Shown piece after piece: positions 17,650-27,293 of a stretch of DNA of 59,380 bases. The notes under the pieces were generated by a model. It ran no database searches, had not been told where the DNA came from, and saw only the letters and a list, made by a program, of their open reading frames with translations. The stretch's first letter is position 1. Each line of letters begins with the position of its first letter. Source of the DNA: Clostridiales bacterium (lineage in GTDB: Bacteria; Bacillota; Clostridia; DUPQ01); the NCBI GenBank assembly GCA_023145435.1, contig JAGLDS010000011.1, positions 1 through 59,380 of the forward strand, given 5' to 3'. The position numbers were made by a program, and so were the translations under genes.

Positions 17650-17723
17650 GTTATGTGCATCTGTACATAACAACATTTCTTATTAATTTTTTACAATAAT
17701 TATCACTCGTTACAAGTATTATA
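17650..17723 (-). promoter_or_regulatory. spoVG promoter (-10) and leader hairpin
   Basis: The minus strand has TATAAT at 17723-17718 in the gap between the V-ATPase operon and spoVG; the -35 region is only T/A-rich. In the leader, GTTATGT and ACATAAC (17650-17671) form a 7-bp inverted repeat with an 8-base loop about 30 bases upstream of the start codon, a possible regulatory structure. Confidence 0.45.
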
Positions 17724-17781
17724 CACTATTTTATATTTTTTTAAAACTTTTTGAAATTTTTGCAAAATAAATTGAATTTCC

Positions 17782-18393
17782 CTATTTTCTGCTTTTTATA
17801 ATCTTTAATCGTGTAAACTCTTCTCGTTCTTTTTCTTCTAATGAATTTGCAATTGTTTTGGTTAATTGATTATAACGAGGAATTAAAATATTCTTTAAAG
17901 CATTTGCTCGTTTTTGTGTCCGCTTAATATTTACTGCTAATCTAAATACAGTATTTTCAACTTGTGCCAATTGAAAAGTTAGTTTTTTAACCTTATCAAA
18001 TTGAAAGTAAGCTTCATCTAGTGCCATATTAGTTCGTGAAAACCCATACTGTGGAGTTAGTGGGTTATCATCATATGACACCATTGGAATTTCCACACCC
18101 ATAACATGTCTTATCTTCAATTTTACACTATTATCTTCTTTTATTGCATAACCAATTTGTTCAATATTCACAATCCCTAAATGTATATTAGCCTGTTGTA
18201 ATTGAGCATAAGCTTTTTCATATGTAGTTTTAATTTCTTCTTGTAATATTTTAGCATCATCAATTAATGACATCATTTCTCTTATTAATATATTTCGTTT
18301 TTTATCTAGCAAGTCATAACCCTGCTTTGAAAGAGTTAATGTGTTTTTTGCTTTTATCAGATTTCCTTTCGTTGGAAAATGATTTATATCCAT
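17782..18393 (-). CDS. ntpD: V-type ATP synthase subunit D
   Basis: Central-stalk subunit of about 203 residues. It begins MDINHFPTKGNLIKAKNTLT, matching the family N-terminus, and ends in the long C-terminal helix with KRTQKRANALKNILIPRYNQ. I chose the ATG at 18393, one base after the subunit B stop, with AAGGAAT upstream. A frame extending 19 codons into subunit B has no family support. It is the last gene of the nine-gene ATPase operon. Confidence 0.95.
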   Translation of the reverse strand: MDINHFPTKGNLIKAKNTLTLSKQGYDLLDKKRNILIREMMSLIDDAKILQEEIKTTYEKAYAQLQQANIHLGIVNIEQIGYAIKEDNSVKLKIRHVMGVEIPMVSYDDNPLTPQYGFSRTNMALDEAYFQFDKVKKLTFQLAQVENTVFRLAVNIKRTQKRANALKNILIPRYNQLTKTIANSLEEKEREEFTRLKIIKSRK

Positions 18394-18394
18394 A

Positions 18395-19789
18395 CTAGAT
18401 TCCTTTGTATAATAATCGCTCGTTAGATCCAGCTTTATAATATTTTTCAATTAATTTTGGTGACATCCTGTCTAATTCAGCAACTGGTAAAAATCCTAGT
18501 AATGTCCATCCAAGGGTAAGTGTCTGTTCCATATCTCGTTCTTCATCCTCTGATTGTGCAATAAAATACTTTTCAAATAACTTCCCAAAACGTATATATA
18601 ATTGATCAATTTCTGATAGTTCATCTTCTCCAATAACTGCAGCAAGAGCTCTTATCTCTTGCACTCTTGCAAAAGATGCAAATAACTGATTAGCTACATC
18701 TGGGTGGTCTTCTCTTGTAAAGCCTTCACCAATACCATCTTTCATTAGTCTAGATAAAGAAGGTAAAATCGTAATAGGTGGATAAACGCCTTTTTGAAAC
18801 AACTCTCTTCCAAGAACAATTTGTCCCTCTGTAATGTAGGCTGTTAAATCAGGTACAGGATGTGTAATATCATCATTTGGCATTGTTAAAATTGGTATTT
18901 GCGTTATGGACCCTTCTTGATCTTTTAACATTCCAGCACGTTCATATAACGAAGCCAAATCGCTATACAGATAACCTGGAAATCCTTTTCTAGATGGAAT
19001 TTCATTTTTAGAAGAAGATACTTCTCTTAATGCTTCTGCATACGATGTCATATCTGTCATAATAACTAGTACATGCATTTTAAGCGTAAAGGCTAAATAT
19101 TCAGCAATGGTTAATCCACATCTTGGTGTAATAATTCGCTCAACAACTGGATCGTTTGCAAGATTTAAAAGCATTACAACTTTTTCTAGCACTCCGCTTT
19201 CAGTAAAGCTTCGTTTAAAGTATTCTGCAACATCATACTTTACGCCCATAGCTACAAATACTACTGCAAAATTTTCTCCAGCAATTTTTGCTTGTTTTAC
19301 AATCTGTGCAGCTAGTTTGTTATGTGGCAACCCATTACCAGAGAAAATTGGTAATTTTTGTCCTCTAATTAATGTGGTTAATCCATCAATAGATGAAATT
19401 CCTGTTTGAATATAATCTCTTGGATACTTTCTAGCAACAGGATTTATTGGCATTCCATTAATGTCCCTTTTATCTTTTGCATAAATATCACCTAGACCGT
19501 CAATTGGTTTTCCTCTACCATTTAAAATTCTTCCTAATATTTCTTCAGAAAGAGGCATCATCATTGGATTCCCTGTTAATTTAGTTCGTGTATTGGTTAG
19601 AGATAAATCTCTAGTCCCTTCAAATACTTGCACTACACAAGCATCTTCTCTTAATTCAATAATTTTCCCAAGTTTCTTTTTACCGGCAACTGTTATTTCC
19701 ACAATTTCTTCGTTTTTAGCACCTTTAACGCCTGATAAAACAACTAGTGGGCCGTCAATATTTTCTAATCCTATATATTCAAGTTTCAT
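18395..19789 (-). CDS. ntpB: V-type ATP synthase subunit B
   Basis: This 464-residue non-catalytic nucleotide-binding subunit of the A3B3 head begins LEYIGLENIDGPLVVLSGVK. It has the beta-barrel and Rossmann-like core (PIFSGNGLPHNKLAAQIVKQ, where A subunits have a P-loop) and the conserved segment SYAEALREVSSSKNEIPSRK followed by GFPGYLYSDLA. It lies between subunits A and D with spacings of 5 and 1 bases. Confidence 0.97.
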   Translation of the reverse strand: MKLEYIGLENIDGPLVVLSGVKGAKNEEIVEITVAGKKKLGKIIELREDACVVQVFEGTRDLSLTNTRTKLTGNPMMMPLSEEILGRILNGRGKPIDGLGDIYAKDKRDINGMPINPVARKYPRDYIQTGISSIDGLTTLIRGQKLPIFSGNGLPHNKLAAQIVKQAKIAGENFAVVFVAMGVKYDVAEYFKRSFTESGVLEKVVMLLNLANDPVVERIITPRCGLTIAEYLAFTLKMHVLVIMTDMTSYAEALREVSSSKNEIPSRKGFPGYLYSDLASLYERAGMLKDQEGSITQIPILTMPNDDITHPVPDLTAYITEGQIVLGRELFQKGVYPPITILPSLSRLMKDGIGEGFTREDHPDVANQLFASFARVQEIRALAAVIGEDELSEIDQLYIRFGKLFEKYFIAQSEDEERDMEQTLTLGWTLLGFLPVAELDRMSPKLIEKYYKAGSNERLLYKGI

Positions 19790-19794
19790 GTTAA

Positions 19795-21579
19795 CTACCC
19801 CTCATATTGCAATAACAACTCATCTAAATTGGAAATCAAATTGTTTTCTAATTCATTAAAAGATTCTAATCGATCATTCTTTATGGTATATTTCATTTTA
19901 CTAAGAGTAGAAAATACCCCTGTTTTTTTTATAACTGACACAGGAATTCCTTTTCTAACAAGTATTTTTGCTTTGTCATTCACTTTTAATATACAACTCA
20001 TCATTAGGTATTGTTTTTGTATAGGTACAAATGTATCTTCTTCGTGGAAAGCATTTTGCTGTAAAAATCCTAGTCTTATGGCTTTTGTAATTTCTAATAT
20101 TAGTTTTTGTTCATCTGGTAAGATGTCACTACCAATTAGTTTAACAATTTCCATTAACTTACTTTCTTCTTGTAATAACGCTATTAGTTTAGTCCGATTG
20201 ACCATAAAATCTTTATTTACATTTTTTTCATACCAAGGTGTAAGTTCATCAATATATTCACTATAACTACTGGTCCAATTTACAGCAGGATAGTGTCTTT
20301 CATAAGCTAACTGTTTATCAAGGGCCCAAAAGCTTCTTACAAATCGTTTAGTGTTCATTGTAACTGGTTCTGAAAAATCACTTCCCTGTGGAGAAACTGC
20401 TCCCACAACAGTAACAGAACCTGTTTTATTACATAAACTGGTCACATATCCGGCTCGTTCATAAAACTCAGATAATCTAGATTGTAAGTAAGCAGGAAAG
20501 CCTTCTTCTGCTGGCATTTCTTCTAATCGTCCAGATATTTCACGTAATGCTTCTGCCCACCTTGATGTAGAATCAGCCATTACAGCTACATGATATCCCA
20601 TATCTCTATAATATTCGGCTAAAGTGATTCCTGTATAAATAGATGCTTCTCTAGCTGCTACTGGCATATTAGAAGTATTTGCAATTAATATTGTTCTCTC
20701 CATTAATGGTCGCTTGGATTTTGGATCAATTAATTTTGGAAAATCTTCTAAAACCGAAGTAATTTCATTACCTCTCTCACCACAACCAATATATACAATA
20801 ATGTCAGCATCTGACCATTTGGCAAATTGATGTTGTGTCATTGTTTTTCCTGTTCCAAATCCACCTGGAATGGCACCTGTTCCTCCTTTGGCAATTGGAA
20901 ACATAGTGTCAAAGACTCTTTGTCCTGTAATAAGAGGCTTTGAAACTGGTATTCTATTAATAAAAGGCCTAGGATCTCTAACAGGCCATTTTTGAACCAT
21001 GGAAATTTCATGAGTTTTTTTATCATCTTCAATAATGATAATAGTCTCTCCTACTGTATAGGCTCCAGAAGGTACAACCTTAGTTACTTTCCCTTTTAAA
21101 GTTGGAGGAACCATTACTTGATGAGTAATGGAACTACTCTCTTTAACCGTTCCAATAACAAAGCCTCCTGTAAGCATATCTCCTTTTTTAACTTTAATAT
21201 CAATATTCCATTTTTTAGTCATATTAATGGCATCAACATCAATTCCTCGTCCTATAAAGGCACCTGTTAACTTCATTATACTTTCAAGAGGACGTTGTAT
21301 CCCATCAAATACGTTTCCAATAATACCAGGACCTAAAGTTACTGATAAAGGTTGCCCTGTACCAATTACTGGTTCATGTAATTTTAACCCAGTTGTTACT
21401 TCATATACCTGAGCAATAACATCCTCTCCCCTTATGGCAATTACTTCACCTGATAGTTTTAAATTACCTACTATTACCATTTCACGCATAGCAAAATCTT
21501 TGCTACCATGAATGGTGATAACTGAACCATTAATACCACTTATATATCCTGTTGTGAAATTATTCATTGTTTCTACCAT
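19795..21579 (-). CDS. ntpA: V-type ATP synthase subunit A (catalytic)
   Basis: This 594-residue catalytic subunit has the Walker A PGGFGTGKTMTQHQ around residue 240, the family bulge region after the N-terminal barrel, and the arginine-rich SRWAEALREISGRLEEMPAE segment. It couples ATP hydrolysis or synthesis to ion flow across the membrane. The ATG at 21579 overlaps the end of subunit E by 7 bases and lacks a strong SD. An ATG 12 bases downstream (21567) is an alternative start. Translational coupling to ntpE is likely. Confidence 0.97.
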   Translation of the reverse strand: MVETMNNFTTGYISGINGSVITIHGSKDFAMREMVIVGNLKLSGEVIAIRGEDVIAQVYEVTTGLKLHEPVIGTGQPLSVTLGPGIIGNVFDGIQRPLESIMKLTGAFIGRGIDVDAINMTKKWNIDIKVKKGDMLTGGFVIGTVKESSSITHQVMVPPTLKGKVTKVVPSGAYTVGETIIIIEDDKKTHEISMVQKWPVRDPRPFINRIPVSKPLITGQRVFDTMFPIAKGGTGAIPGGFGTGKTMTQHQFAKWSDADIIVYIGCGERGNEITSVLEDFPKLIDPKSKRPLMERTILIANTSNMPVAAREASIYTGITLAEYYRDMGYHVAVMADSTSRWAEALREISGRLEEMPAEEGFPAYLQSRLSEFYERAGYVTSLCNKTGSVTVVGAVSPQGSDFSEPVTMNTKRFVRSFWALDKQLAYERHYPAVNWTSSYSEYIDELTPWYEKNVNKDFMVNRTKLIALLQEESKLMEIVKLIGSDILPDEQKLILEITKAIRLGFLQQNAFHEEDTFVPIQKQYLMMSCILKVNDKAKILVRKGIPVSVIKKTGVFSTLSKMKYTIKNDRLESFNELENNLISNLDELLLQYEG

Positions 21580-22175
21580 CTAAGTACACACAATCCACAG
21601 TAGCTAAGAAAATCAACTCTAGCTTCTTTTACCATCTCATATACTGTTAAATCAAGTAATATACCTTGTTTCTCGCAAGTCATAATAATACCACCATGGC
21701 TTCCATCTAAATCAGCTAAAGTGGTTGCTTTTAGTTTTTTAAAAGTAATAATCTTATCAATAAGAGCTTTATCTTCAGGAAGACAACTAATTATATATGT
21801 TTGGCATCCTATATTTTTATGACCTTCATCAATTAAATCATTTAACCACTGTTCATATTTGTCTGTTTTTTTAAATTGTAAAAAACGTTCTATAACATTT
21901 GAAAACACAACATCCATAATAGTTGCTCGTTCTTGTAATAATGTTTTTTTACTCATTAATACTGCCTTTGAGTATTCTTCATTTCTAATTCTCTTAGTCT
22001 CTTTTACAGCCTCTTGAACGCTTATATAAGCTTGTTCTAGAAATTGTTGTTCCTTAACTTGTAACAACTTAATTTTACTCTCTTCAATTTCTTGTAGAAT
22101 CTGTTGTCTTCTGTCACCGGCTTCTTGCATAACCAATCGACTAAATCCATGAATCAGATCATCTCTCCCTGCCAT
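21573..22175 (-). CDS. ntpE: V-type ATP synthase subunit E
   Basis: Peripheral-stalk subunit of 200 residues. The N-terminal half is a long charged helix (residues about 15-90, rich in E, K and Q), followed by a compact C-terminal domain with DGSHGGIIMTCEKQGILLD. It pairs with the coiled-coil subunit encoded at 25914-26228. It lies between subunits F and A in the operon. Confidence 0.9.
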   Translation of the reverse strand: MAGRDDLIHGFSRLVMQEAGDRRQQILQEIEESKIKLLQVKEQQFLEQAYISVQEAVKETKRIRNEEYSKAVLMSKKTLLQERATIMDVVFSNVIERFLQFKKTDKYEQWLNDLIDEGHKNIGCQTYIISCLPEDKALIDKIITFKKLKATTLADLDGSHGGIIMTCEKQGILLDLTVYEMVKEARVDFLSYCGLCVLRW

Positions 22176-22184
22176 GATATTCTC

Positions 22185-22493
22185 CTATATTTTCAATCCG
22201 ATAGCTTCTCTTATATATCTCGTAATATAATCTCCATCTTTATATGACCCATGCCTGTCTGGAATTTCAATTAACAGTGGCCTACTTAAACTAATTTTTA
22301 ATGTAGCAATTCGCTTAGGTAGCAAGGTGGCTAACTTTTCAGTAATAAGTACAATCCCAATATCTTGATTGTTAATAGCTTCATCTAACGCTTTATTAAT
22401 TTCGTCAAGATTATGTACTACTACACCTTCTACTCCCGCTAATCTCATTCCTATTTTTGTATCAACATTGTCACTAATGACAAACATCTTCAT
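22185..22493 (-). CDS. V-type ATP synthase subunit F
   Basis: Small stalk subunit of 102 residues with the family pattern: KMFVISDNVDTKIGMRLAGV at the start, then QDIGIVLITEKLATLLP and LLIEIPDRHGS. It fits the Rossmann-like V-ATPase F (NtpG) fold that contacts subunit D. Flanking gaps are 9 bases on each side. Confidence 0.93.
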   Translation of the reverse strand: MKMFVISDNVDTKIGMRLAGVEGVVVHNLDEINKALDEAINNQDIGIVLITEKLATLLPKRIATLKISLSRPLLIEIPDRHGSYKDGDYITRYIREAIGLKI

Positions 22494-22501
22494 TTTCTCA
22501 C

Positions 22502-22927
22502 CTACTGATTAAGAATCAAAATTGTAACAATCAACCCGTAAATTGCAATACCTTCTGCTAATCCAACAAAAATCAATGTTTTTCCTAACAAGCTTGAATC
22601 TTCTGAAATAGCACCTAATGCAGCTGACCCAGTTGCAGCAACAGCAATTCCTGCCCCAATACTTGCTAATCCTGTAGATAACGCAGCCGCTAAATATCTA
22701 AGACCCTCTGCATTTGCCATTACCGAAGTTGCCTCCTCTTGAGCATAAGCTGTTGTGTTCGCTAATAATACAATTGTTGTAACAATTAACATTCCAAATA
22801 AAGACACCACATTAATACCCAAAACTTTTTTAGCATTTCTTCCATTAGCCTTTTTGAACACAATGGCTAAACCAAGACCAACCATACTTAGCACTAATCC
22901 TAATGATACCATCAAAACAAAATCCAT
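22502..22927 (-). CDS. ntpK: V-type ATP synthase subunit K (rotor ring)
   Basis: This 141-residue membrane subunit has four predicted helices. The last pair (LAAALSTGLASIGAGIAVAA and TLIFVGLAEGIAIYGLIVTI) is the ion-carrying hairpin, with the essential carboxylate at Glu125. The first hairpin has no acidic residue, as in other duplicated V-type rotor subunits with a single ion site. Whether H+ or Na+ is carried cannot be settled from these residues; I see no obvious Gln ligand in the third helix. AAAGGAG precedes the ATG. Confidence 0.93.
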   Translation of the reverse strand: MDFVLMVSLGLVLSMVGLGLAIVFKKANGRNAKKVLGINVVSLFGMLIVTTIVLLANTTAYAQEEATSVMANAEGLRYLAAALSTGLASIGAGIAVAATGSAALGAISEDSSLLGKTLIFVGLAEGIAIYGLIVTILILNQ

Positions 22928-22938
22928 AACCTACTCCT

Positions 22939-24858
22939 TTAGTTATCTTTCCCAATATCCTGAGAAACAAATTCTCGTCCATTACCGCTAAAAAAGCGAC
23001 TGAACATTTCATAATATTGTAATCTAAGGCATTGAATTCCTACAATCAATCCTTCAAGTCCAATAATTAATAAATTCCCTAAAATTAATACTATTACTTT
23101 CCCACCTGCAGATGCAGTCATATTATATAGCGTCCACACAGCCAATGAAAGACCCGCATGATTTAATGCAAAAGCCCCTATTCTTACAAAAGAAATAGTG
23201 TTACTTAAAAATCCTAAAATAGCTTCAAATAATTCAAAAAATGCTTCTACAAAACTACTCTTTTCTTTATGTTCTTCTTTATTATTACTTATTAGTCTAC
23301 TTAATTGTTTTTCAAAGAAAATTGCAATCATAGGTAGAACAAAAAATATGATAATCATAAATAGCGAAGCCCCAAGGTTTCCACTAATAATAAAGTTAAG
23401 TACAACAATAATTGCACCAATATAAACTAAAAATCCTGCAATTCCGTTTTTACTAAACCATAATTGCCCATAATCTTTTGTCTTAATTCTATTTATAATA
23501 TTCATAATCATAGCGACGATTATTAAAAACACACCTAATCCAACTGACAAATATAGCATAGTATTAATTTCATGAAGCGGCGATGCCCATATAGGAGTTA
23601 AAATTTCTTCGTTTCCAAAAATACTACCATATAAGAAACCAAAAATAATTGACATCACTCCAATATTTACTGCAATCAATCCAACAGCTTTCTTTTTAAC
23701 CAATGCTAAAAACAGTCCTGCTAATAAAAAGATAGCTCCTTGTCCCACATCTCCAAACATTATACCAAACATAATTGTGTATGTAATGGCAACAAATGAT
23801 GTAGGATCAATGGTGTTATACGCTGGTAATCCATACATAGTTATAAGCATTTCATAAGGTGTTGCAAATCGGGTATTTTTTAATTTTGTTGGAGGAGTTG
23901 TATACTTTGCATCATCCGCATCCTCTTCGATGTACATAAGTTCATGGTCTCTTGCTAATGCTCTTTTAATTTCATTAGCTTTTCTTTCTGGTACCCATCC
24001 TACAATATAAAAGCTCTCTAAAGTATGGGCTGCATATGTTTTAATTTCATTGGCTTTATGCAAATATATTACTTTTATATAATTCTTAGCAAATCTTTCT
24101 TTTTCATCTATAATAAATTTATCAAAAGACTCGCGTTCATCTTTCATTAACTGTTCTAATTTTGAAATTTCTTGTTGTAAAGTATTTTTAGCTTCTAAAG
24201 GTTTTCCTGAAATTCCTTCTGTCAATCTAACCCTTTCAAAAAAGAGTGAAGCAAAAATAGAATCAATTTTTTCAGAAATTATAGCTGGCATGAAATATGA
24301 TAACCACACCACATCCTCTGATATTTGATTAGTAATAAGCAACACATTTAATTCTCTTATATACCTTTTTAACTTTCTATAATTATCAGTAGACATTTTC
24401 CCAAATCTAAATTTAATATAATCTAAATTAAATAGTTCTTCTATATTAATATCCAAATCCATTATTGGCATCATCTGATTTAGCACCTGTGATTTTTCAT
24501 TAATTAGATTCTTATAGTTTTTCATTGCTTGTTCATGGTCTGATGTTTTTTTAGAAATATTGCCAATATATTGAACTAATTCTTCTTTTCTATTATCATT
24601 TTTTAAAATCTCTGAAATCTTAGATTTTGATAATTGTTTTATTTTACAATTAAATCGTTTGTTTTCTCTTTCAAAATCGTAAGTAATCTGCTCATATTGG
24701 TTTTCTTCCATATAGGGAAATAATCCATTAATAGATTCTAATACCATTTGAGCATCTTCTAAATGAACATCATTATTAATGACATGAGATAAAATAACTT
24801 CCTCAAATCTGCTTATTGGTCCTGCAATATTCATTAATTTCATTTTTATTACTGCCAT
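22939..24858 (-). CDS. ntpI: V-type ATP synthase subunit I (membrane stator)
   Basis: This 639-residue protein has a cytoplasmic, coiled-coil-rich N-terminal half and seven or eight membrane helices from about residue 355. It carries the family motif IMFGIMFGDVGQGAIFLLAG and the Arg-containing helix SNTISFVRIGAFALNHAGLS that supplies the half-channel arginine. The SD GGAGGG lies three bases from the ATG at 24858. It follows subunit C and precedes the rotor subunit. Confidence 0.96.
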   Translation of the reverse strand: MAVIKMKLMNIAGPISRFEEVILSHVINNDVHLEDAQMVLESINGLFPYMEENQYEQITYDFERENKRFNCKIKQLSKSKISEILKNDNRKEELVQYIGNISKKTSDHEQAMKNYKNLINEKSQVLNQMMPIMDLDINIEELFNLDYIKFRFGKMSTDNYRKLKRYIRELNVLLITNQISEDVVWLSYFMPAIISEKIDSIFASLFFERVRLTEGISGKPLEAKNTLQQEISKLEQLMKDERESFDKFIIDEKERFAKNYIKVIYLHKANEIKTYAAHTLESFYIVGWVPERKANEIKRALARDHELMYIEEDADDAKYTTPPTKLKNTRFATPYEMLITMYGLPAYNTIDPTSFVAITYTIMFGIMFGDVGQGAIFLLAGLFLALVKKKAVGLIAVNIGVMSIIFGFLYGSIFGNEEILTPIWASPLHEINTMLYLSVGLGVFLIIVAMIMNIINRIKTKDYGQLWFSKNGIAGFLVYIGAIIVVLNFIISGNLGASLFMIIIFFVLPMIAIFFEKQLSRLISNNKEEHKEKSSFVEAFFELFEAILGFLSNTISFVRIGAFALNHAGLSLAVWTLYNMTASAGGKVIVLILGNLLIIGLEGLIVGIQCLRLQYYEMFSRFFSGNGREFVSQDIGKDN

Positions 24859-24871
24859 GTACCCTCCATCT

Positions 24872-25912
24872 TCATATGGCTAAAAATTCTTTTATTTCCT
24901 CTTTATCTATATGATATCTTATACCTTCAACAACTGAAATGATATTAGCAATTTCAAATTCTTTTAAATGAAGATATGCTACTACAGATCCAATAGAAAA
25001 ATGATGCCGTCTAAGTGTACTTACATGTAGCTGATAAATAACTTTTTGATAGTTTCTCTCATAATTATGCTGATTTTCATCTTTAAATATATCACCATAT
25101 TTTGTTCCACTTACAATCTGTATAAATTGTTTATCATCATGACAATCTACTAATTGCTTAATAATATCTCTACTTAATTTAGACTGATGTCCTATCATAC
25201 TGTTATACATCTCTTCTCGGTCCATTGTAAAGTATTTTCTACTGCGATAAACCCATAAAATATTCATTATATCTAATTGCTTAGTTAACGCCTCATAGAC
25301 AACTTTTTCATCATTACCAGTAAGGAGTTTTTTTACTTGCTTTTGTAATTGTAAAAAATAATATTGATCAAGAGAGGTTTCAATATTAAATAAATTCAAA
25401 AAAGTATTATTAGTTTCGTAATCAGATAGTACATCGTAATAAACTGAACCACGTAAATTCCCTATTAATTGACTTGAAGATTTACTACTTAATAATTTAC
25501 TAGTATTAATTGCTTGATTCTTAGATAAAAAAGTTACACTATCTGGAAAAAGAGCTAAATCATTTTTCGATTCAAGGATTCTAAATAGTATTTTTAAACT
25601 TTCAACTTCATACTTTTCATAAAGAAGATGTAAAAAAATTTTAATATTACCTCTTACATGATAAAAAATCTTTTTATAGTCATTCATCATTTCTTGTAAA
25701 AGGATATCTTCTAATTGACCTCTGTGAATTATAGACACATTAACTTTCGAAAGTAATTGCCCATAATTTGTTGTTGCTTTTAAATATGTAGCTACATCAG
25801 CTACACTTTTCTTTTCAATCATTGCTTGATAGTCTTCCATAGTAAGTAATTTTGCATACATTCCTCGGATTTTTGTAGCAATACTACTATATGTGAATAC
25901 ATTATCTAACAT
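24872..25912 (-). CDS. ntpC: V-type ATP synthase subunit C
   Basis: This 346-residue all-helical subunit (AC39/d family) links the central stalk to the rotor ring. It begins VFTYSSIATKIRGMYAKLLT, typical of the family, and contains three repeated helical bundles. The ATG is two bases past the stop of the coiled-coil subunit, so translation is coupled. Confidence 0.92.
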   Translation of the reverse strand: MLDNVFTYSSIATKIRGMYAKLLTMEDYQAMIEKKSVADVATYLKATTNYGQLLSKVNVSIIHRGQLEDILLQEMMNDYKKIFYHVRGNIKIFLHLLYEKYEVESLKILFRILESKNDLALFPDSVTFLSKNQAINTSKLLSSKSSSQLIGNLRGSVYYDVLSDYETNNTFLNLFNIETSLDQYYFLQLQKQVKKLLTGNDEKVVYEALTKQLDIMNILWVYRSRKYFTMDREEMYNSMIGHQSKLSRDIIKQLVDCHDDKQFIQIVSGTKYGDIFKDENQHNYERNYQKVIYQLHVSTLRRHHFSIGSVVAYLHLKEFEIANIISVVEGIRYHIDKEEIKEFLAI

Positions 25913-25913
25913 A

Positions 25914-26228
25914 TCATTTTCTTTCTATAATACTACTGACAATATTATCTTCCCATAAAGTCATATTTTCCTTGGTATTATCTCGCATATCTTTTAATTC
26001 TTTTTTTGTTTTTTTGTTTAGTTTTTCTATTCGCTCTTCAGCCTCATCATGAGCTTTTTGGATGAGTTGTTCTTTTTTACTCTCAACCATCAAATTTATT
26101 TTTTCTTCAAGAGTTTTAATTTGTGATTGCATATCATTTTCAATCTCTTTTTTCTCGTCTTTAGCTATTTGCACAATTTCTTGTGCACGAGCTTCAATTT
26201 TAATAATTTTTTTAATCAATGAATCCAT
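25914..26228 (-). CDS. V-type ATP synthase coiled-coil peripheral-stalk subunit (G/H)
   Basis: This 104-residue protein is almost entirely predicted coiled coil (many K, E, Q; SLIKKIIKIEARAQEIVQIA at the start). It matches the G/H peripheral-stalk subunit that pairs with subunit E. It is the first gene of the ATPase operon, with GAAGGAAGGG before the ATG and a strong promoter at 26252-26280. Confidence 0.85.
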   Translation of the reverse strand: MDSLIKKIIKIEARAQEIVQIAKDEKKEIENDMQSQIKTLEEKINLMVESKKEQLIQKAHDEAEERIEKLNKKTKKELKDMRDNTKENMTLWEDNIVSSIIERK

Positions 26229-26251
26229 GATACCCTTCCTTCTAATCTATA

Positions 26252-26280
26252 ATTATATCACTTACTTTATATTCACTCAA
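26252..26280 (-). promoter_or_regulatory. Promoter of the V-type ATPase operon
   Basis: The minus strand has TTGAGT (26280-26275), a 17-base spacer and an extended -10, TGATATAAT (TATAAT at 26257-26252). The -35 overlaps the stop end of the upstream Fe-S gene. Transcription should start near 26245, leaving a 17-base leader. Confidence 0.75.
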
Positions 26281-27262
26281 CATCTAGTTTTGGAACAATT
26301 TTACATTTTGAAAAGGGACAAACAGCAATACAAATGCCACAATCTGTTCGGCTTCTTAACCATACATCCATACACTTAGAATCGCTTACATGAATATCAC
26401 CTTTAGCTGCTAAAGCTTGTGTTGGGCAACGCTCCACACATCTCATACATTGATTACAAAATTCTTGTACCCCGAATGAAATTGGCTTGTCTACATCAAG
26501 TGTAGCATTTGTTAATATAGCAGCAGTTCTCACACGTGACCCATACTCTTTTGTAACTAACAAATTATTTCTTCCTTTTTCACCAAGTCCTGCAATAATA
26601 GACAATGGGACCATTGGTGCTACATAGTTAATATAATTATTAGTCAATGCATCATATCCGTGTTCTTTTAGGAAAGCTGCCAATGAAGCACTAATAAAAA
26701 CACTTTTATCATACGCAACCTCTGTTGCTACTAACTCTTCATATCTTGGAGCTTTTTTCATATATTCACTTTTCATTTCAACAGCAATCACAATTGCATA
26801 TTTATATGATAAATTTATTTCTTCACCATAAGAATCATTAAATTGTGTTATTCCCTTGTAAGAATAATAATCTTCATCAGTTAATTTCACAATCCCAACT
26901 AAACAAGCTCCAAATTCCATAGCTTTACTTTTAACTATTTCAGTTAGCTTATTTGCATCTTGTTTTTTAATGTTCTGATTAATCGGTGTATTTAAATATT
27001 TTTCATGTTGTAAAAAAGCTATTTTTCGATTTGGCATAATCTCTTGTGAAAACAGTTTTTCTTCCCAATCAGCTTTAGGTGCTAAAAAAGAAAAAACATC
27101 ACCAGTATCATGGCTAGACCGTAATCTAGCTTCCTCTTTCATCCGCTTATCTTCTTCTTTTTTCTCTGGATATCTTAGATAATAGTCTTTAAAATATTGG
27201 CTTCCTTTTGTCATACGAAGTCTTGAAAAAATAATATCTCGTTCGTCAAATTTTTGTTTCAT
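26273..27262 (-). CDS. Reductive-dehalogenase-like 4Fe-4S protein
   Basis: This protein of about 329 residues resembles the soluble part of RdhA/epoxyqueuosine-reductase-type proteins. Near the N-terminus it has FDERDIIFSRLRMTKGSQYF followed by KDYYLRYPE, a pattern seen in reductive dehalogenases. At the C-terminus two 4Fe-4S motifs are present: CNQCMRCVERCP and CGICIAVCPFSKC. No Tat signal is visible and no RdhB anchor gene is adjacent, so it is probably a cytoplasmic, non-respiratory member; corrinoid use is possible but unproven. I use the ATG at 27262. A TTG at 27292 would add 10 residues. Neither start has a good SD, which leaves the start uncertain. Confidence 0.65.
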   Translation of the reverse strand: MKQKFDERDIIFSRLRMTKGSQYFKDYYLRYPEKKEEDKRMKEEARLRSSHDTGDVFSFLAPKADWEEKLFSQEIMPNRKIAFLQHEKYLNTPINQNIKKQDANKLTEIVKSKAMEFGACLVGIVKLTDEDYYSYKGITQFNDSYGEEINLSYKYAIVIAVEMKSEYMKKAPRYEELVATEVAYDKSVFISASLAAFLKEHGYDALTNNYINYVAPMVPLSIIAGLGEKGRNNLLVTKEYGSRVRTAAILTNATLDVDKPISFGVQEFCNQCMRCVERCPTQALAAKGDIHVSDSKCMDVWLRSRTDCGICIAVCPFSKCKIVPKLDVE

Positions 27263-27293
27263 ACTGTATTGTAATCTTATTTGATATAGCAAG

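Noticed and set aside
19829-20266. 145-codon + frame opposite the V-ATPase A subunit
   Set aside because: Shadow of ntpA; hydrophobic low-complexity translation and no start signal.
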